Positions 48,299-57,185 of a DNA stretch of 64,000 nt are shown here, piece after piece. The notes under the pieces were generated by a model. It was given only the letters and a program-made list of their open reading frames with translations. It was not told the origin of the DNA and did no database searches. Every line of letters begins with the position of its first letter. Positions within the stretch are counted from its first letter, which is position 1. This stretch comes from CAITWD01 sp963727285. GTDB lineage: Bacteria > Actinomycetota > Thermoleophilia > Miltoncostaeales > Miltoncostaeaceae. A program made the position numbers and the translations under genes. Location: the NCBI GenBank assembly GCA_963727285.1, contig CAVSFF010000001.1:135844-199843 (forward strand). Reading direction: 5' to 3'.

Positions 48299-48826
48299 TC
48301 AGGAACCTCCGGAGGTCGCCGACGCCGTGTCGCCGCCGTCGCCGCGCTTGGGTGACGCGAGGACTTTGGCGGGGGCTGGCGTGGTCGTGCGGGTGGCGGG
48401 GACAGTTCTCGAGGCATAGACGGGGGCCGTCGCCGCCGCCTGGCTGCGCGCCTGCGCGGCGGCAAGCGCCGCCAGCGCCTGCTGGCGCGCCCGCAGACGC
48501 GCCGCGAGCAGGGCGTGCTGGTGGGCCAGCGTGCGGGCGAGCACCCGCGATTCGCGGCGGACGGTGGCCAGGTTCGCGTCTTCGGCGGCCAGTCGGCGCT
48601 GATAGGCCGCCTTGGCCTGGTTGACCACCGCGTTGCGGGCCGACTCCTGGGAGGAGGTGACCTCATAGGCCAAGCCCGCCGAGACGGCCGTCAGGCCGAG
48701 GATGCCGGCGAGTCCGACCCCGCTCCAGCGCCGCAGGGTGCGGTGGCCCTGCTCGCGTGCGGCCGGGTTATGCGGTGGGCGTTGACGTGAAGGCCCTTCC
48801 AGATTGGGGTCTGGGAGATCGATCAT
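48299..48826 (-). CDS. membrane-anchored coiled-coil protein 2
   Basis: 175 residues: Pro-rich cytoplasmic start (MIDLPDPNLEGPSRQRPP), TM helix 36-54 (GVGLAGILGLTAVSAGLAY), coiled coil about 58-128 (NQAKAAYQRRLAAEDANLATV, then RLRARQQALAALAAAQARSQ), and a Thr/Pro/Ala tail ending ATSGGS. ATG 48826 starts the part shared with paralogue 3. Paired with di-heme gene 2. Confidence 0.8.
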   Translation of the reverse strand: MIDLPDPNLEGPSRQRPPHNPAAREQGHRTLRRWSGVGLAGILGLTAVSAGLAYEVTSSQESARNAVVNQAKAAYQRRLAAEDANLATVRRESRVLARTLAHQHALLAARLRARQQALAALAAAQARSQAAATAPVYASRTVPATRTTTPAPAKVLASPKRGDGGDTASATSGGS

Positions 48827-48978
48827 GTGCGAAGCCGTCCTTACGCTCGGTAGCGTGAACCCGCCGGCGTAGGTGTTGGGGTCCGACGCCGTGGTGCGGG
48901 ATGTCCCGCAGGGGGCGGGTGACTGTGGCGCTCGCGGGTCATGGTGACGATCGGGTCTTGGTCCCAACTGTGAGTCGG

Positions 48979-48996
48979 GTTAGCGAACCTTTACCG
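48979..48996 (-). promoter_or_regulatory. direct-repeat motif upstream of coiled-coil gene 2
   Basis: Minus-strand GGTAAAG-GTTC-GCTAACC, same 7-4-7 spacing as before gene 1, about 153 bases before the start at 48826. Confidence 0.45.
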
Positions 48997-49071
48997 GTTT
49001 GTAAGGGAGTGTTGGCGGCAGATGAGGGCCCCGCCCGCCCGGGACGCCACCGATCGGGGGCACTCGCTGCG

Positions 49072-50124
49072 CTAGGAGCCGCCGGTCGCGGCCACGGGCG
49101 CGGCCGGCGCGGCGGGGACGGCCACCGGGGCCGGGGCCGAGACGGCGGCCGATCCGCCACCACCGCCGCCACCGGACGATCCGGATGCGGACGAGCCGGC
49201 GCTGTAGCCGCCGCCCGACGATGACGATCCCGATGAACTGGCGTAGCCGCCCGTGGCGACACGTACCGGCTGGGATGCGGCCCGGACCTGGGCAAGGGTG
49301 GCGCGCACCTGGGCCAGTTGATGGGTGACCTGCTGGCTTGTGGCGTGGATCTGCGCCAAGCGCAGTCGGTCCAGTCGCGCCTGGCGTGCGGCGAGATCGG
49401 CGAGCGGGTTCGGGGTCGCCTTGGACGACGTCGGGGTTCCGGCTCGCTGTGCCCACTTGGGCGCAAGCGGACCGGCGACGGCCCACATGGCTCCCAGGAC
49501 CGGCAGCGCCAGGACGGCCACCGTGGCAACGCCACGTGCGAGATAGCGCCCGGTGGTCGACGGCATGCGCCGCACCGGCGGAGCTGTCGGGCGACGGTCG
49601 GGGAGCAACCCCCACAGACGGGCGAGGATCGCGATCCCCACCACACCCACACACCCGGCGACGACCGCCAGCAGCCAATGCTGGGAGGCGTCGGACCCGG
49701 TACCCAGGGCGTGGACGACGGTGATCGGAAAGCAGGCGTAGGCGAACCAGTGGATCCCGCGCCAGGTCTTCAGGCCGATGCGCACGCGCACCAGGCTGGT
49801 GATCACCAGCGCCAGGATGATGTCGAACGCCAGCGCCCCGAGGCCGAGCCAGATCGGACGGTAGGCCGAGATAAACGGCACCACCGCATCCACGAAGGTG
49901 ATCGGCGCATAGGCGTCGGCCACCGTGGTCACCACATGCACCACGATGAACGCCACCGTCAGCAGCGACACGTTGCGGTGCAGGCCCGAGACCACAAACC
50001 GCGGCATCCGCGTGCCGCCGGCGCGCATCGAGGCCGCGATCCCGATCAGGACCGAGGCGGTGACCAGAATCAGCGCGACAAGCCCGGTTCCCCGGGTCAG
50101 ATACCACATCGCATGTGCGTTCAC
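49072..50124 (-). CDS. ferric reductase-like di-heme membrane protein 3
   Basis: 350 residues, identical in protein sequence to paralogue 2 (same membrane module, coiled coil, Gly/Ser tract and AATGGS end). The near-identical DNA means the duplication is recent or kept uniform by gene conversion. Starts 43 bases after coiled-coil gene 3. Confidence 0.88.
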   Translation of the reverse strand: MNAHAMWYLTRGTGLVALILVTASVLIGIAASMRAGGTRMPRFVVSGLHRNVSLLTVAFIVVHVVTTVADAYAPITFVDAVVPFISAYRPIWLGLGALAFDIILALVITSLVRVRIGLKTWRGIHWFAYACFPITVVHALGTGSDASQHWLLAVVAGCVGVVGIAILARLWGLLPDRRPTAPPVRRMPSTTGRYLARGVATVAVLALPVLGAMWAVAGPLAPKWAQRAGTPTSSKATPNPLADLAARQARLDRLRLAQIHATSQQVTHQLAQVRATLAQVRAASQPVRVATGGYASSSGSSSSGGGYSAGSSASGSSGGGGGGGSAAVSAPAPVAVPAAPAAPVAATGGS

Positions 50125-50167
50125 GGGCCCACCTCAGCGTGGCGGGTCGTTGCGGGTACGGCCGTCA

Positions 50168-50743
50168 TCAGGAACCTCCGGAGGTCGCCGACGCCGTGTC
50201 GCCGCCGTCATCGCCGCGCCTGGGCGGGGAGATCGCTGTCGTGGGCGTGCTGCTCGTCGTCGCCCGCGATCCGCCCGCGCTCCCCGACGTGGTCGTCGTC
50301 CTGCGCCCGCCGGACGACGGGGTCGCGGACGCGTACACACGCGCTGCCGACGCCGCCTGGCTGCGCGCCTGCGCGGCGGCAAGCGCCGCCAGCGCCTGCT
50401 GGCGCGCCCGCAGACGCGCCGCGAGCAGGGCGTGCTGGTGGGCCAGCGTGCGGGCGAGCACCCGCGATTCGCGGCGGACGGTGGCCAGGTTCGCGTCTTC
50501 GGCGGCCAGTCGGCGCTGATAGGCCGCCTTGGCCTGGTTGACCACCGCGTTGCGGGCCGACTCCTGGGAGGAGGTGACCTCATAGGCCAAGCCCGCCGAA
50601 ACGGCCGTCAGGCCGAGGATGCCGGCGAGTCCGACCCCGCTCCAGCGCCGCAGGGTGCGGTGGCCCTGCTCGCGTGCGGCCGGGTTATGCGGTGGGCGTT
50701 GACGTGAAGGCCCTTCCAGATTGGGGTCTGGGAGATCGATCAT
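50168..50743 (-). CDS. membrane-anchored coiled-coil protein 3
   Basis: 191 residues. The first about 130 residues equal coiled-coil protein 2 (TM 36-54, coiled coil to about 130). The next 45 residues differ (ASAARVYASATPSSGG, then Thr/Ser-rich), and the final DTASATSGGS is again shared. This middle divergence between identical flanks points to recombination. First gene of the third coiled-coil/di-heme pair. Confidence 0.8.
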   Translation of the reverse strand: MIDLPDPNLEGPSRQRPPHNPAAREQGHRTLRRWSGVGLAGILGLTAVSAGLAYEVTSSQESARNAVVNQAKAAYQRRLAAEDANLATVRRESRVLARTLAHQHALLAARLRARQQALAALAAAQARSQAASAARVYASATPSSGGRRTTTTSGSAGGSRATTSSTPTTAISPPRRGDDGGDTASATSGGS

Positions 50744-50842
50744 GTGCGAAGCCGTCCTTACGCTCGGTAGCGGAGGGTCGTACCGGATGCGTAGTTATCG
50801 GCACCGCCTCCACCCGCCCTGAGGGCGACGGGTGCGGCGGCT

Positions 50843-50860
50843 GTTAGCGATTCGTGAAAA
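50843..50860 (-). promoter_or_regulatory. direct-repeat motif upstream of coiled-coil gene 3
   Basis: Minus-strand TTTCACG-AATC-GCTAACA, with the GCTAAC half-site conserved and the other half weaker, about 100 bases before the start at 50743. Confidence 0.35.
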
Positions 50861-50884
50861 GCCCCCACACGCGGGGCCCCCGGG

Positions 50885-52302
50885 CTATTCCGGGGTCTCC
50901 CGGCTCCGATGGACTGCCGGAAGCATGATCGAGAACCGCGCTCCCCCGGCCGGTGTGTTCTCCGCGGCCACGGTGCCGCCGTGCGCATCGGTGATCGCCG
51001 CGACGATCGCAAGCCCGAGGCCGGAGCCGCCGGCATTCCGGGACCGCGATGCGTCCGCGCGCGAGAACCGTTCGAAGACGTGATCGAGAAGATCCGGCGG
51101 AATGCCCGGTCCGTCGTCTTCGACCACCAGCGCGACGTGTTCGGGGTCGGTGCCCACCGTGACCCGCGTGTTCGTCCCGGGTGGTGTGTAGGCGCGGACG
51201 TTGCCGAGGAGGTTGTCAAGAACCCGTCGCAGCGCGTCCGGATCTCCGCGAACGATCGCCTCGTCACCGGCAGTGACCGTGACCGGGTGCGCGGGATCGA
51301 TCATCAACGACGCGTCGGCGGCCAAGCGTGCGATCTCGACGACGTCGATGTCGCTGGCCGTCATTGTCGGATGCTGGTCGAGGCGCGCAAGCAGGAGCAG
51401 GTCGTCGACCAGGACACTCATCCGGGCGGTCTCGCGTTCGATTCCCGACATCGCCCGCTCGAGATCATCGGGGTGGTACTTCGCCCCCCGCTCGAACAGC
51501 TCGGCGTACGCGCGGACCGCCGTCAGCGGTGTCCGGAGTTCGTGCGACGCGTCGGCGACGAACTGCCGCAAGACGCGCTCAGACTCGGCCTGCTCGGCGA
51601 ACGCCGCATCGATGCGGGTGATCATCGCGTTGAACGCCAGGGCAAGCCGGCCGACCTCCGTGGCGCGGGTGGCGTCCGGAACGCGCCGGGTGAGATCGCC
51701 CGTCGCGATCGCCGATGCGGTGCGTTCGATCCGTGACAGCGGCCTGAGGCTGATGCCGATCAACCAGCCTCCGGCCACGAGCACGCCGGCAATCGCGACC
51801 GCGGAGACCGCAAGCTCGACGGCCAGCAGCCGGCCGAGGGTGTCGTTGACCCCTTCGAGTGGCGCGGCGAACAGGACGGCATGGGTCGTGCCGACAGGCT
51901 CGACGGCCACGCGGTACTGGAGGTCTCCGGATGCGGCGTTGACGGTGACCGGGGCCCGGAAATCGTTGTCGGCCGTCGGTCCGAGACGGGCCAGCGCCGG
52001 CGGGGGGAGGGAAACTTGCCCTTCTGCACGCCGATCGCCTGCCAGCGGATGCTTCGGTTCGGCTGAAGATCCCCGACATAGACACCGGGCGTTGTCGAGA
52101 CGAGGCCCTCGAGGTGCCCCCGTTCGAGGGTGGCGCGCGTGCCGAGCGAATCCCCGACGATCTCGGCGCTCGTCGAGACGGTGCGGTCGATCTGGTCGTA
52201 CAGAAATGCGCGCAGTTGCACATAGGTGACCGCCTCGACAACGAGCAGCGCCACGATGGCGAGGCCGGCGAGAAGCGCGAGCAGCCGCAGCCGCAGAGAC
52301 AT
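50885..52302 (-). CDS. sensor histidine kinase (frameshifted)
   Basis: About 472 residues: TM helix 1 (LLALLAGLAIVALLVVEAVTYV), extracytoplasmic sensor domain, TM helix 2 (LAVSAVAIAGVLVAGGWLIGI), HAMP, HisKA with phospho-His in ASHELRTPLTAVRAY, HATPase with NLLGNVRAYTP, DDGPGIP and GSGLGLAIV. One C is missing from a C-run near 52017; restoring it joins KFPS to PPPALARLGPTADND. The ATG at 52300-52302 directly follows the response regulator stop. Nearest candidate controller of the duplicated redox genes. Confidence 0.9.
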
Positions 52303-53007
52303 CTACTCCTCGGGGTCTTTGAGGACGTAGCCCACGAGGCGGATCGTATGGATCAACTGCGGCCGGTGCGTTCCCAGCTTCTTGCGGAGATAGCTGACGT
52401 AGGTCTCGACAACGTTGGGGTCGACCGTCGGCTCATCGGCCCAGACCGAGTCGATGATCTGCTGCTTGGACAGCACGCGACGGGGATTGCGCAGAAACAA
52501 CGCCAGCAGCGCGAACTCGGTGCGAGTCAGCACGATGCGTTCGCCGTCACGACGGACCTCGTGCGTTTCCTCGTTCAGGACGACATCTTCGAACCGCAGC
52601 ACGCCGCTGTCGTCGCCCTTGGTCCGCCGCAGGATGTTGCCGACGCGGGCGACGATTTCGGCGAGGCTGAACGGCTTGGTGACGTAGTCGTCGCCAAGTG
52701 AGAGTCCCGCCAGCTTTTCCGACGTCTCATCGCGGGCGGTCAGAAAGATGATCGGGGTGTCGTTTCCGCCGGCCCGCAGCTCGCGCGCCAAGGTAAAGCC
52801 GTCGGTGTCGGGGAGCATGACGTCGAGGATCATGACGTCGGGGAGGAACGCATCGATCGCCGCCCGCGCCGCCCGGGCGCTGCCGGCGTCGCGAGCATCA
52901 AAGCCGTCGTACCGCAACGCGGTGCACAGCGCATCGGTGATTGAGGCTTCATCGTCGACCACCAGTACGCGGGCGCCGAGGTCGGAGAGGCCGGAAAGCG
53001 ACGTCAT
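52303..53007 (-). CDS. OmpR/PhoB-family response regulator
   Basis: 234 residues: receiver with Asp62 (MILDVMLPDTDG), FLTAR and YVTKPFSLAE, then a winged helix (LTRTEFALLALFLRNPRRVLSKQQIIDSVW, VVETYVSYLRKKLG). Resembles the TcrA/MprA/PrrA-type actinobacterial regulators. ATG 53007. Stop abuts the kinase start. OmpR-type proteins bind 7-4-7 direct repeats such as those found before the three coiled-coil genes. Confidence 0.93.
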   Translation of the reverse strand: MTSLSGLSDLGARVLVVDDEASITDALCTALRYDGFDARDAGSARAARAAIDAFLPDVMILDVMLPDTDGFTLARELRAGGNDTPIIFLTARDETSEKLAGLSLGDDYVTKPFSLAEIVARVGNILRRTKGDDSGVLRFEDVVLNEETHEVRRDGERIVLTRTEFALLALFLRNPRRVLSKQQIIDSVWADEPTVDPNVVETYVSYLRKKLGTHRPQLIHTIRLVGYVLKDPEE

Positions 53008-53077
53008 GCCAGCGATTCTATGCAGCCGTGCAGCCAACGCGGCCGCAGAGGTTCGACGCCAACGGTGCGGGCGGGGC

Positions 53078-53368
53078 TCAGGACGCGGGACGCTCCGGCT
53101 GGTCGCCCCCTGGCCGAATGAAGGAGTCGACGGGGATCGCGTCGGTCGCTTCCCCGGGGGATGCGACGTGCGCTACCGGCTCAGCCGGGTGTGCCGGTGC
53201 GGTCGTCGGCGCGCTTGGCGCCGGTGGGTCATCGACGACGATCGCCGACTTCATCTCCCGTACACCGCGACCGAGATTGCGGGCCAGCTCCGGGAGCCGG
53301 CGCGGCCCGACGACAAGTAGGGCGATCGCCGCAAACACGATGAGGTGGACAGGGGAGATGTCGAACAC
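53078..53368 (-). CDS. tatA: TatA/TatB-like twin-arginine translocase subunit
   Basis: 96 residues: an N-terminal TM helix with the family start FDISPVHLIVFAAIALLVVGPRRLPELARNLGRGVREMK (start, FGPxR(L)PEL hinge and amphipathic helix all present), then a Pro/Ala-rich tail. GTG 53368 is chosen because the family begins there; 53389 is an alternative. TatA and TatB cannot be separated firmly. No tatC is in the window. Confidence 0.85.
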   Translation of the reverse strand: MFDISPVHLIVFAAIALLVVGPRRLPELARNLGRGVREMKSAIVVDDPPAPSAPTTAPAHPAEPVAHVASPGEATDAIPVDSFIRPGGDQPERPAS

Positions 53369-53643
53369 GCGGTGGCCCTCCGGCGGCACGCTGGACGTGT
53401 GGCAAAGGCTAGCGCGCCGGTCGCAACAACGACGCCGTGGCGGGGGATCGTGAGGCCGCCGGATCGGTTCATGCCCCCGGGTGCACGACCCGTACGACGC
53501 CGGAAATGCATCTTGCGGCGTCCCCGCATGTTGCGGAATTGCTTACGTATTGGGGGAGGGGTTTTCGCCACCAGTGCCATTAAGTCGTATCCCGGAAAGG
53601 TCGATGGCAAAAGGGAATACGGAACTTTCCAGGGTGGTGAAAA
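53369..53643. other. intergenic region between tatA and the GH16 gene
   Basis: 275 bases with divergent genes on either side, so it should hold two promoters. The stretch 53520-53640 is less GC-rich than its surroundings, and GGGTGG precedes the ATG at 53644. I see no RNA gene or riboswitch motif. Confidence 0.5.
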
Positions 53644-55098
53644 ATGTCGATTTCGTCCCGCCGGACTATTGCAACAGCCGCAGTGGTCGCCGTTGCAGCA
53701 TCGGCGTCGGTCGGGGCGAGCCAGGGTTTGTCCCAAATGAAAGCCCAGCCCGCGTCGGCGGCAAATACTGCCGTGTACATCCGTCCCCTCCCGAATGACC
53801 CACGAACTGTGGGTCGTTTTGCATCGGAAGGTACTGCGGAGCTATTCATCCGGACTCCGCGGACGCGTGTGGCGTGAGTTGACGGCCCATCCGGCGATCG
53901 CATATCGGATCGCGGTCAAGACGTATCGGGCGCAGATGGCGGGCGCATGCACGACGACGCTCGTGACGGTCCAAGTCGACTCCCGTCACCGTCATCCGAC
54001 AACGGGATCGACCGGCGGCAGGTCCAGGGTCCACCGGAGCGACGGGCTGCACCGGGTCCACCGGGTCCACCGGGTCGACGGGCAGCACGGGCGCGACCGG
54101 GTCCACCGGGTCGACCGGAGGCACGGGCAGCACCGGGTCGACGGGATCGACCGGCAGCACGGGCGCGACCGGGTCCACAGGCTCCACGGGCACCACAGGA
54201 TCCACCGGGTCGACGGATCGACCGGCAGTACGGGTTCCACGGGCAGTACGGGCTCCACGGGCAGTACGGGCTCCACGGGCGCACCGGGTCCACGGGCAGC
54301 ACCGGGTCCACGGGATCGACCGGCAGTACGGGCTCCACAGGCTCCACGGGCACCACAGGATCCACCGGGTCGACGGGATCGACCGGCAGCACCGGGTCCA
54401 GCGGAGCGGGCTCGGCTCCGACTCCAGTCGGGATCGCCGGCACGTGGGGGCTCACGTTCGACGACGAGTTCTCCGGGACGAGCCTGAACGGCAGCCAATG
54501 GACTCCCGGCTGGTTCGGGTCCGGCGTGACAAATCCCGTTGATTCGTCCGAGGTCCAGGCAAACGACTCGAGCCAGGTCAGCGTCTCGGGCGGCAGCCTG
54601 CATCTGACGGCGGTCGCGAAAACCGACACCGCACCAAATGGGAAGACGTATCAGTACGCATCCGGACTCGTGTCTTCGAACGGCAAGTTCCAGTTCACGT
54701 ATGGCGTCATGGAAGCGCGGATGTATCTGCCGCCGACTCCGTCGGGGGCGGTCGCGAACTGGCCCGCGTTTTGGGCAGACGGCACCGGATCGTGGCCGGC
54801 CACGGGCGAGTTGGACGTCATGGAGGGGCTGAGTGGCCGGGCCGCGTACCACTTCCACTCACCGAGCGGAGGCCCTGGCCAGGATGTCTCCGGCGCCTGG
54901 ACCGGCTGGCACACGTTCGCCGCGAATTGGCAGCCCGGCGTCGTCACGTACTACTACGACGGCACGAACGTGGGGTCGATTACGACCGGTATCACCAGCA
55001 GTCCGATGTACGTGATCGTCAACAATGCGATCCAGAACTCCGAGACACCGGTCGTCCCGGCCGACGTCCAGGTCGACTACGTGCGGGTCTGGAAGTAG
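53644..55098 (+). CDS. secreted GH16-type glycoside hydrolase with Gly-X-Thr linker (frameshifted)
   Basis: Signal peptide (MSISSRRTIATAAVVAVAASASVGASQG), a short N-terminal domain, a linker of Gly-Ser-Thr/Gly-Ala-Thr triplets (about 54000-54410), and a C-terminal GH16 domain (WGLTFDDEFSGTSLNGSQW, then GELDVMEG with the catalytic ExDxxE, then VQVDYVRVWK). It should cut beta-glucan or a related surface polysaccharide outside the cell. The reading frame changes several times, near 53870 and within the linker, so the exact N-terminal join is uncertain and the first 78 codons could be a separate small secreted protein. Confidence 0.75.
54000..54410. repeat. Gly-X-Thr-encoding minisatellite
   Basis: About 400 bases of imperfect 9-base units (GGSTCSACS-type, e.g. 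ACCGGGTCC and ACGGGCAGC) encoding (Gly-Ser/Ala/Thr-Thr)n in one frame. Gly at every third position resembles bacterial collagen-like stalks as well as flexible linkers. Repeats like this are prone to length change and sequencing error. Confidence 0.85.
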
Positions 55099-55116
55099 TA
55101 ATTGCGGGAGCTGCTC

Positions 55117-55150
55117 CCGATGGCTGCGGTCCGGGACCGGCGGCCATCGG
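55117..55150. terminator. hairpin between convergent GH16 and epimerase genes
   Basis: CCGATGGC at 55117-55124 pairs with GCCATCGG at 55143-55150; an inner GGTCC/GGACC stem extends it. Placed 18 bases after the GH16 stop. Confidence 0.5.
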
Positions 55151-55168
55151 GGGGGCCGTTCCGCCGGC

Positions 55169-56135
55169 TCAGCCTGCGAGCATCTCGAGGTAGCCGGGCG
55201 GTCGCGCCGACGGATCGGCATGGGTCACCGCGATCGCGTCGCGGGTCATCCGGAGGCCGTCGGCCAGCGTGATCTCCGGCGACCACCCCAGCACCGTGCG
55301 GGCCTTGTCGTTGCTCAACGCGCTGCGCTGGATTTCGCCGGCGCGGGCGGGCGCGAATTCCGGCGGGAGCGAACTCCCCAAACCGTCAATGAGATCCAGC
55401 ACCGACGTTTCCCGTGCGCACCCGATGTTGACGGTCTCTCCGGTGCCTTCGGACTGGGCCGCGATGAACGCGCGCACGACATCACCCACGAACACATAGT
55501 CGCGGGTCTGCGTTCCGTCACCAAAGACCCGTGCGGGGCGCCCGTCGAGAATGCGTCCGGAAAAGATCGAGACGACGCCCGCCTCGCCGTGGGGATCCTG
55601 GCGCGGGCCGTAGACATTGCCGAGCCGCAGCACTACGACCTCGAGCCCGTAGAGCCGGCCATACAGTCCGCAGTAGCCCTCGCCCGCCATCTTGCTCATG
55701 CCGTAGTGCGACAGCGGCCGGGTCGCGCTCGTCTCGGGGGTCGGGATCGGGAGGCCGTCGTACTCGCCATAGGCGGCGCCGCCCGTCGAACTCGAAGACC
55801 ACCCGGGCGCCGCAGCGCCGGGCGGCCTCAAGGACGTTCACGGTGCCGATGATGTTCACGGCCGCGTCAAACTCGGGCTCCTCGATGGCCTTGCGGACGT
55901 CCGCCTGGGCCGCCAGATGGAAGATGGCCGAGGGGGCCGCGTCCGCCACAATGCGGCGCAACGCCTCGGCATCCCGGATGTCGATCTCGTGGAACCGCGC
56001 GGCGGCGGGAAGCTTTGCGCGGCTTCCGGTCGACAGATTGTCGACGATGTGGACATCGGTGCCCGCGGCGAGCAGGGCGTCGGCGAGGTTCGAACCGATG
56101 AAGCCGGCTCCACCAGTGATCAAGACGGTGCCCAA
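55169..56135 (-). CDS. NAD-dependent sugar-nucleotide epimerase (frameshifted)
   Basis: Extended short-chain dehydrogenase of the UDP-glucose 4-epimerase type: Rossmann loop GGAGFIGSN, IFHLAAQADVRKA, catalytic YGMSK (YxxxK), GNVYGPRQDPHGEAGVVSIF and RDYVFVGDVVRAF. One base is lost near 55793; restoring it joins ARVVF to SSTGGAAYGEYDG. Start TTG 56135 is favoured by AGGAGG 5 bases upstream, over GTG 56150. It would supply UDP-galactose-like donors for the nearby glycosyltransferases. Confidence 0.88.
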
Positions 56136-56255
56136 GAGTCCTCCTGGCACAGGGAATGGGGCGGCGAGTATAACCGCACTACTTGGAGTCTCTTCGGCGG
56201 CGGAGTACCCATTGTTGAGGGTCCTGCAAGCGGACCGCGCACCGCCCTGCGCGTG

Positions 56256-57095
56256 CTATTTGAGGCAGCCCGCTCGTGATGCGGCCGTGGACATGGCGGC
56301 GTTGCAGGCGGGCGTGTCGATTGTCAGCCAGTTGACCTGCACGTTGCCCGACGCGCTGCTCGGCGGCGCGCCGCCCTGCGTCTGCGTCTCGGACTGGATC
56401 ACCAGGTGCATCGGGGTGGACGGCACCTGGTGCCGATCGACACCGATGCGGTGTCCGTCGATCCAGTAGGTGATGACGTCGGGCAGCCAAATGATCGTGT
56501 ACGTGTGCCACTGCCGCAGCAGGGTCTTCGTGTAGAACTGGACCTGCGGGCCGCCGCCCATCGGATGGACATATCCGTGCACCCAACTGCGGAGGTCGAC
56601 CTCAGGGAAATCGAGTTCCCCGGACCCCGGCCAAACCTCATTGTCAGGCCACAGCAGGACGCCGAGCTTGTATCCCGCAACGGCATCGGCGCGCAGGCGG
56701 ATTGAGTACCGGCCGTAGAGGAGGCCGCCCTCCGATCCATGTGCCCCGTGGATCGTGGGGATCGCGGCGGCCACCATGTGGAGCCCGCCGGCGGTGTGGA
56801 CGTGGATGTTGAGGATCCCGTTGCGCTGCGAGACGACCCGGGACGGCTCGTACGTACCGTTGCCACTCGTATCGCGGAGCCCGTTCGCGTAGCTGCGGCC
56901 CCACGCGGTGCTGACCACCCGGGGGAACCGGCCGAGCGGGACCGATTTCGTGAAATTGTCGGTGAACACACGCCGCCATCCGGTGGCGCCGGTCGCCGAG
57001 GTCGCACCCGGACCGGACCAGGTAGCCACACCGGCAAGCAGGAGGGCGACGAACAGCGCGCACGCGATCGATGTCAGGGGAAGGCGACGGGGCAT
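56256..57095 (-). CDS. secreted GH16-type glycoside hydrolase
   Basis: 279 residues with a signal peptide (SIACALFVALLLAGVATW) and a GH16-like beta-sandwich: WRRVFTDNFTKSVPLG at the start, catalytic GELDFPE (Glu160, Asp162, Glu165), YTIIWLPDVITYWIDG and VNWLTIDTP near the end. No linker or anchor. Two Cys near the C-terminus may pair. Related to the lipoprotein that follows downstream, with which it shares the layout VPLGxFP, NGTYxPxxxxS and GGLLYGRYxIRxRADA. Confidence 0.87.
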   Translation of the reverse strand: MPRRLPLTSIACALFVALLLAGVATWSGPGATSATGATGWRRVFTDNFTKSVPLGRFPRVVSTAWGRSYANGLRDTSGNGTYEPSRVVSQRNGILNIHVHTAGGLHMVAAAIPTIHGAHGSEGGLLYGRYSIRLRADAVAGYKLGVLLWPDNEVWPGSGELDFPEVDLRSWVHGYVHPMGGGPQVQFYTKTLLRQWHTYTIIWLPDVITYWIDGHRIGVDRHQVPSTPMHLVIQSETQTQGGAPPSSASGNVQVNWLTIDTPACNAAMSTAASRAGCLK

Positions 57096-57185
57096 CGGCA
57101 GTCGGTGACCGTATCAAGCCGCGCCGCCGTCACTGTTCGAAGAATGTTCGGATTTGGTGAGCGGGCCCGGGCCGGGTGCCGTCGA

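Larger units (their letters stand above)
47166..48855. repeat. tandem duplication, copy A
   Basis: About 1.69 kb carrying coiled-coil gene 2 and di-heme gene 2, almost identical to 49034-50772 at an offset of 1869 bases over the di-heme gene. The copies differ mainly in the C-terminal part of the coiled-coil gene and in the sequence upstream of the shared leader. Confidence 0.92.
49034..50772. repeat. tandem duplication, copy B
   Basis: Second copy of the coiled-coil/di-heme pair. Only a few silent differences are visible over the di-heme gene. The coiled-coil gene is 48 bases longer here because its C-terminal part diverged. Confidence 0.92.

Noticed and set aside
44389..50743. Transposon or phage origin for the duplicated redox genes
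   Set aside because: No transposase, integrase, terminal inverted repeats or tRNA target was seen; simple tandem duplication explains the pattern.
54000..54410. Repeats resembling a CRISPR array
   Set aside because: The units are about 9 bases with no unique spacers and encode a regular Gly-X-Thr linker.
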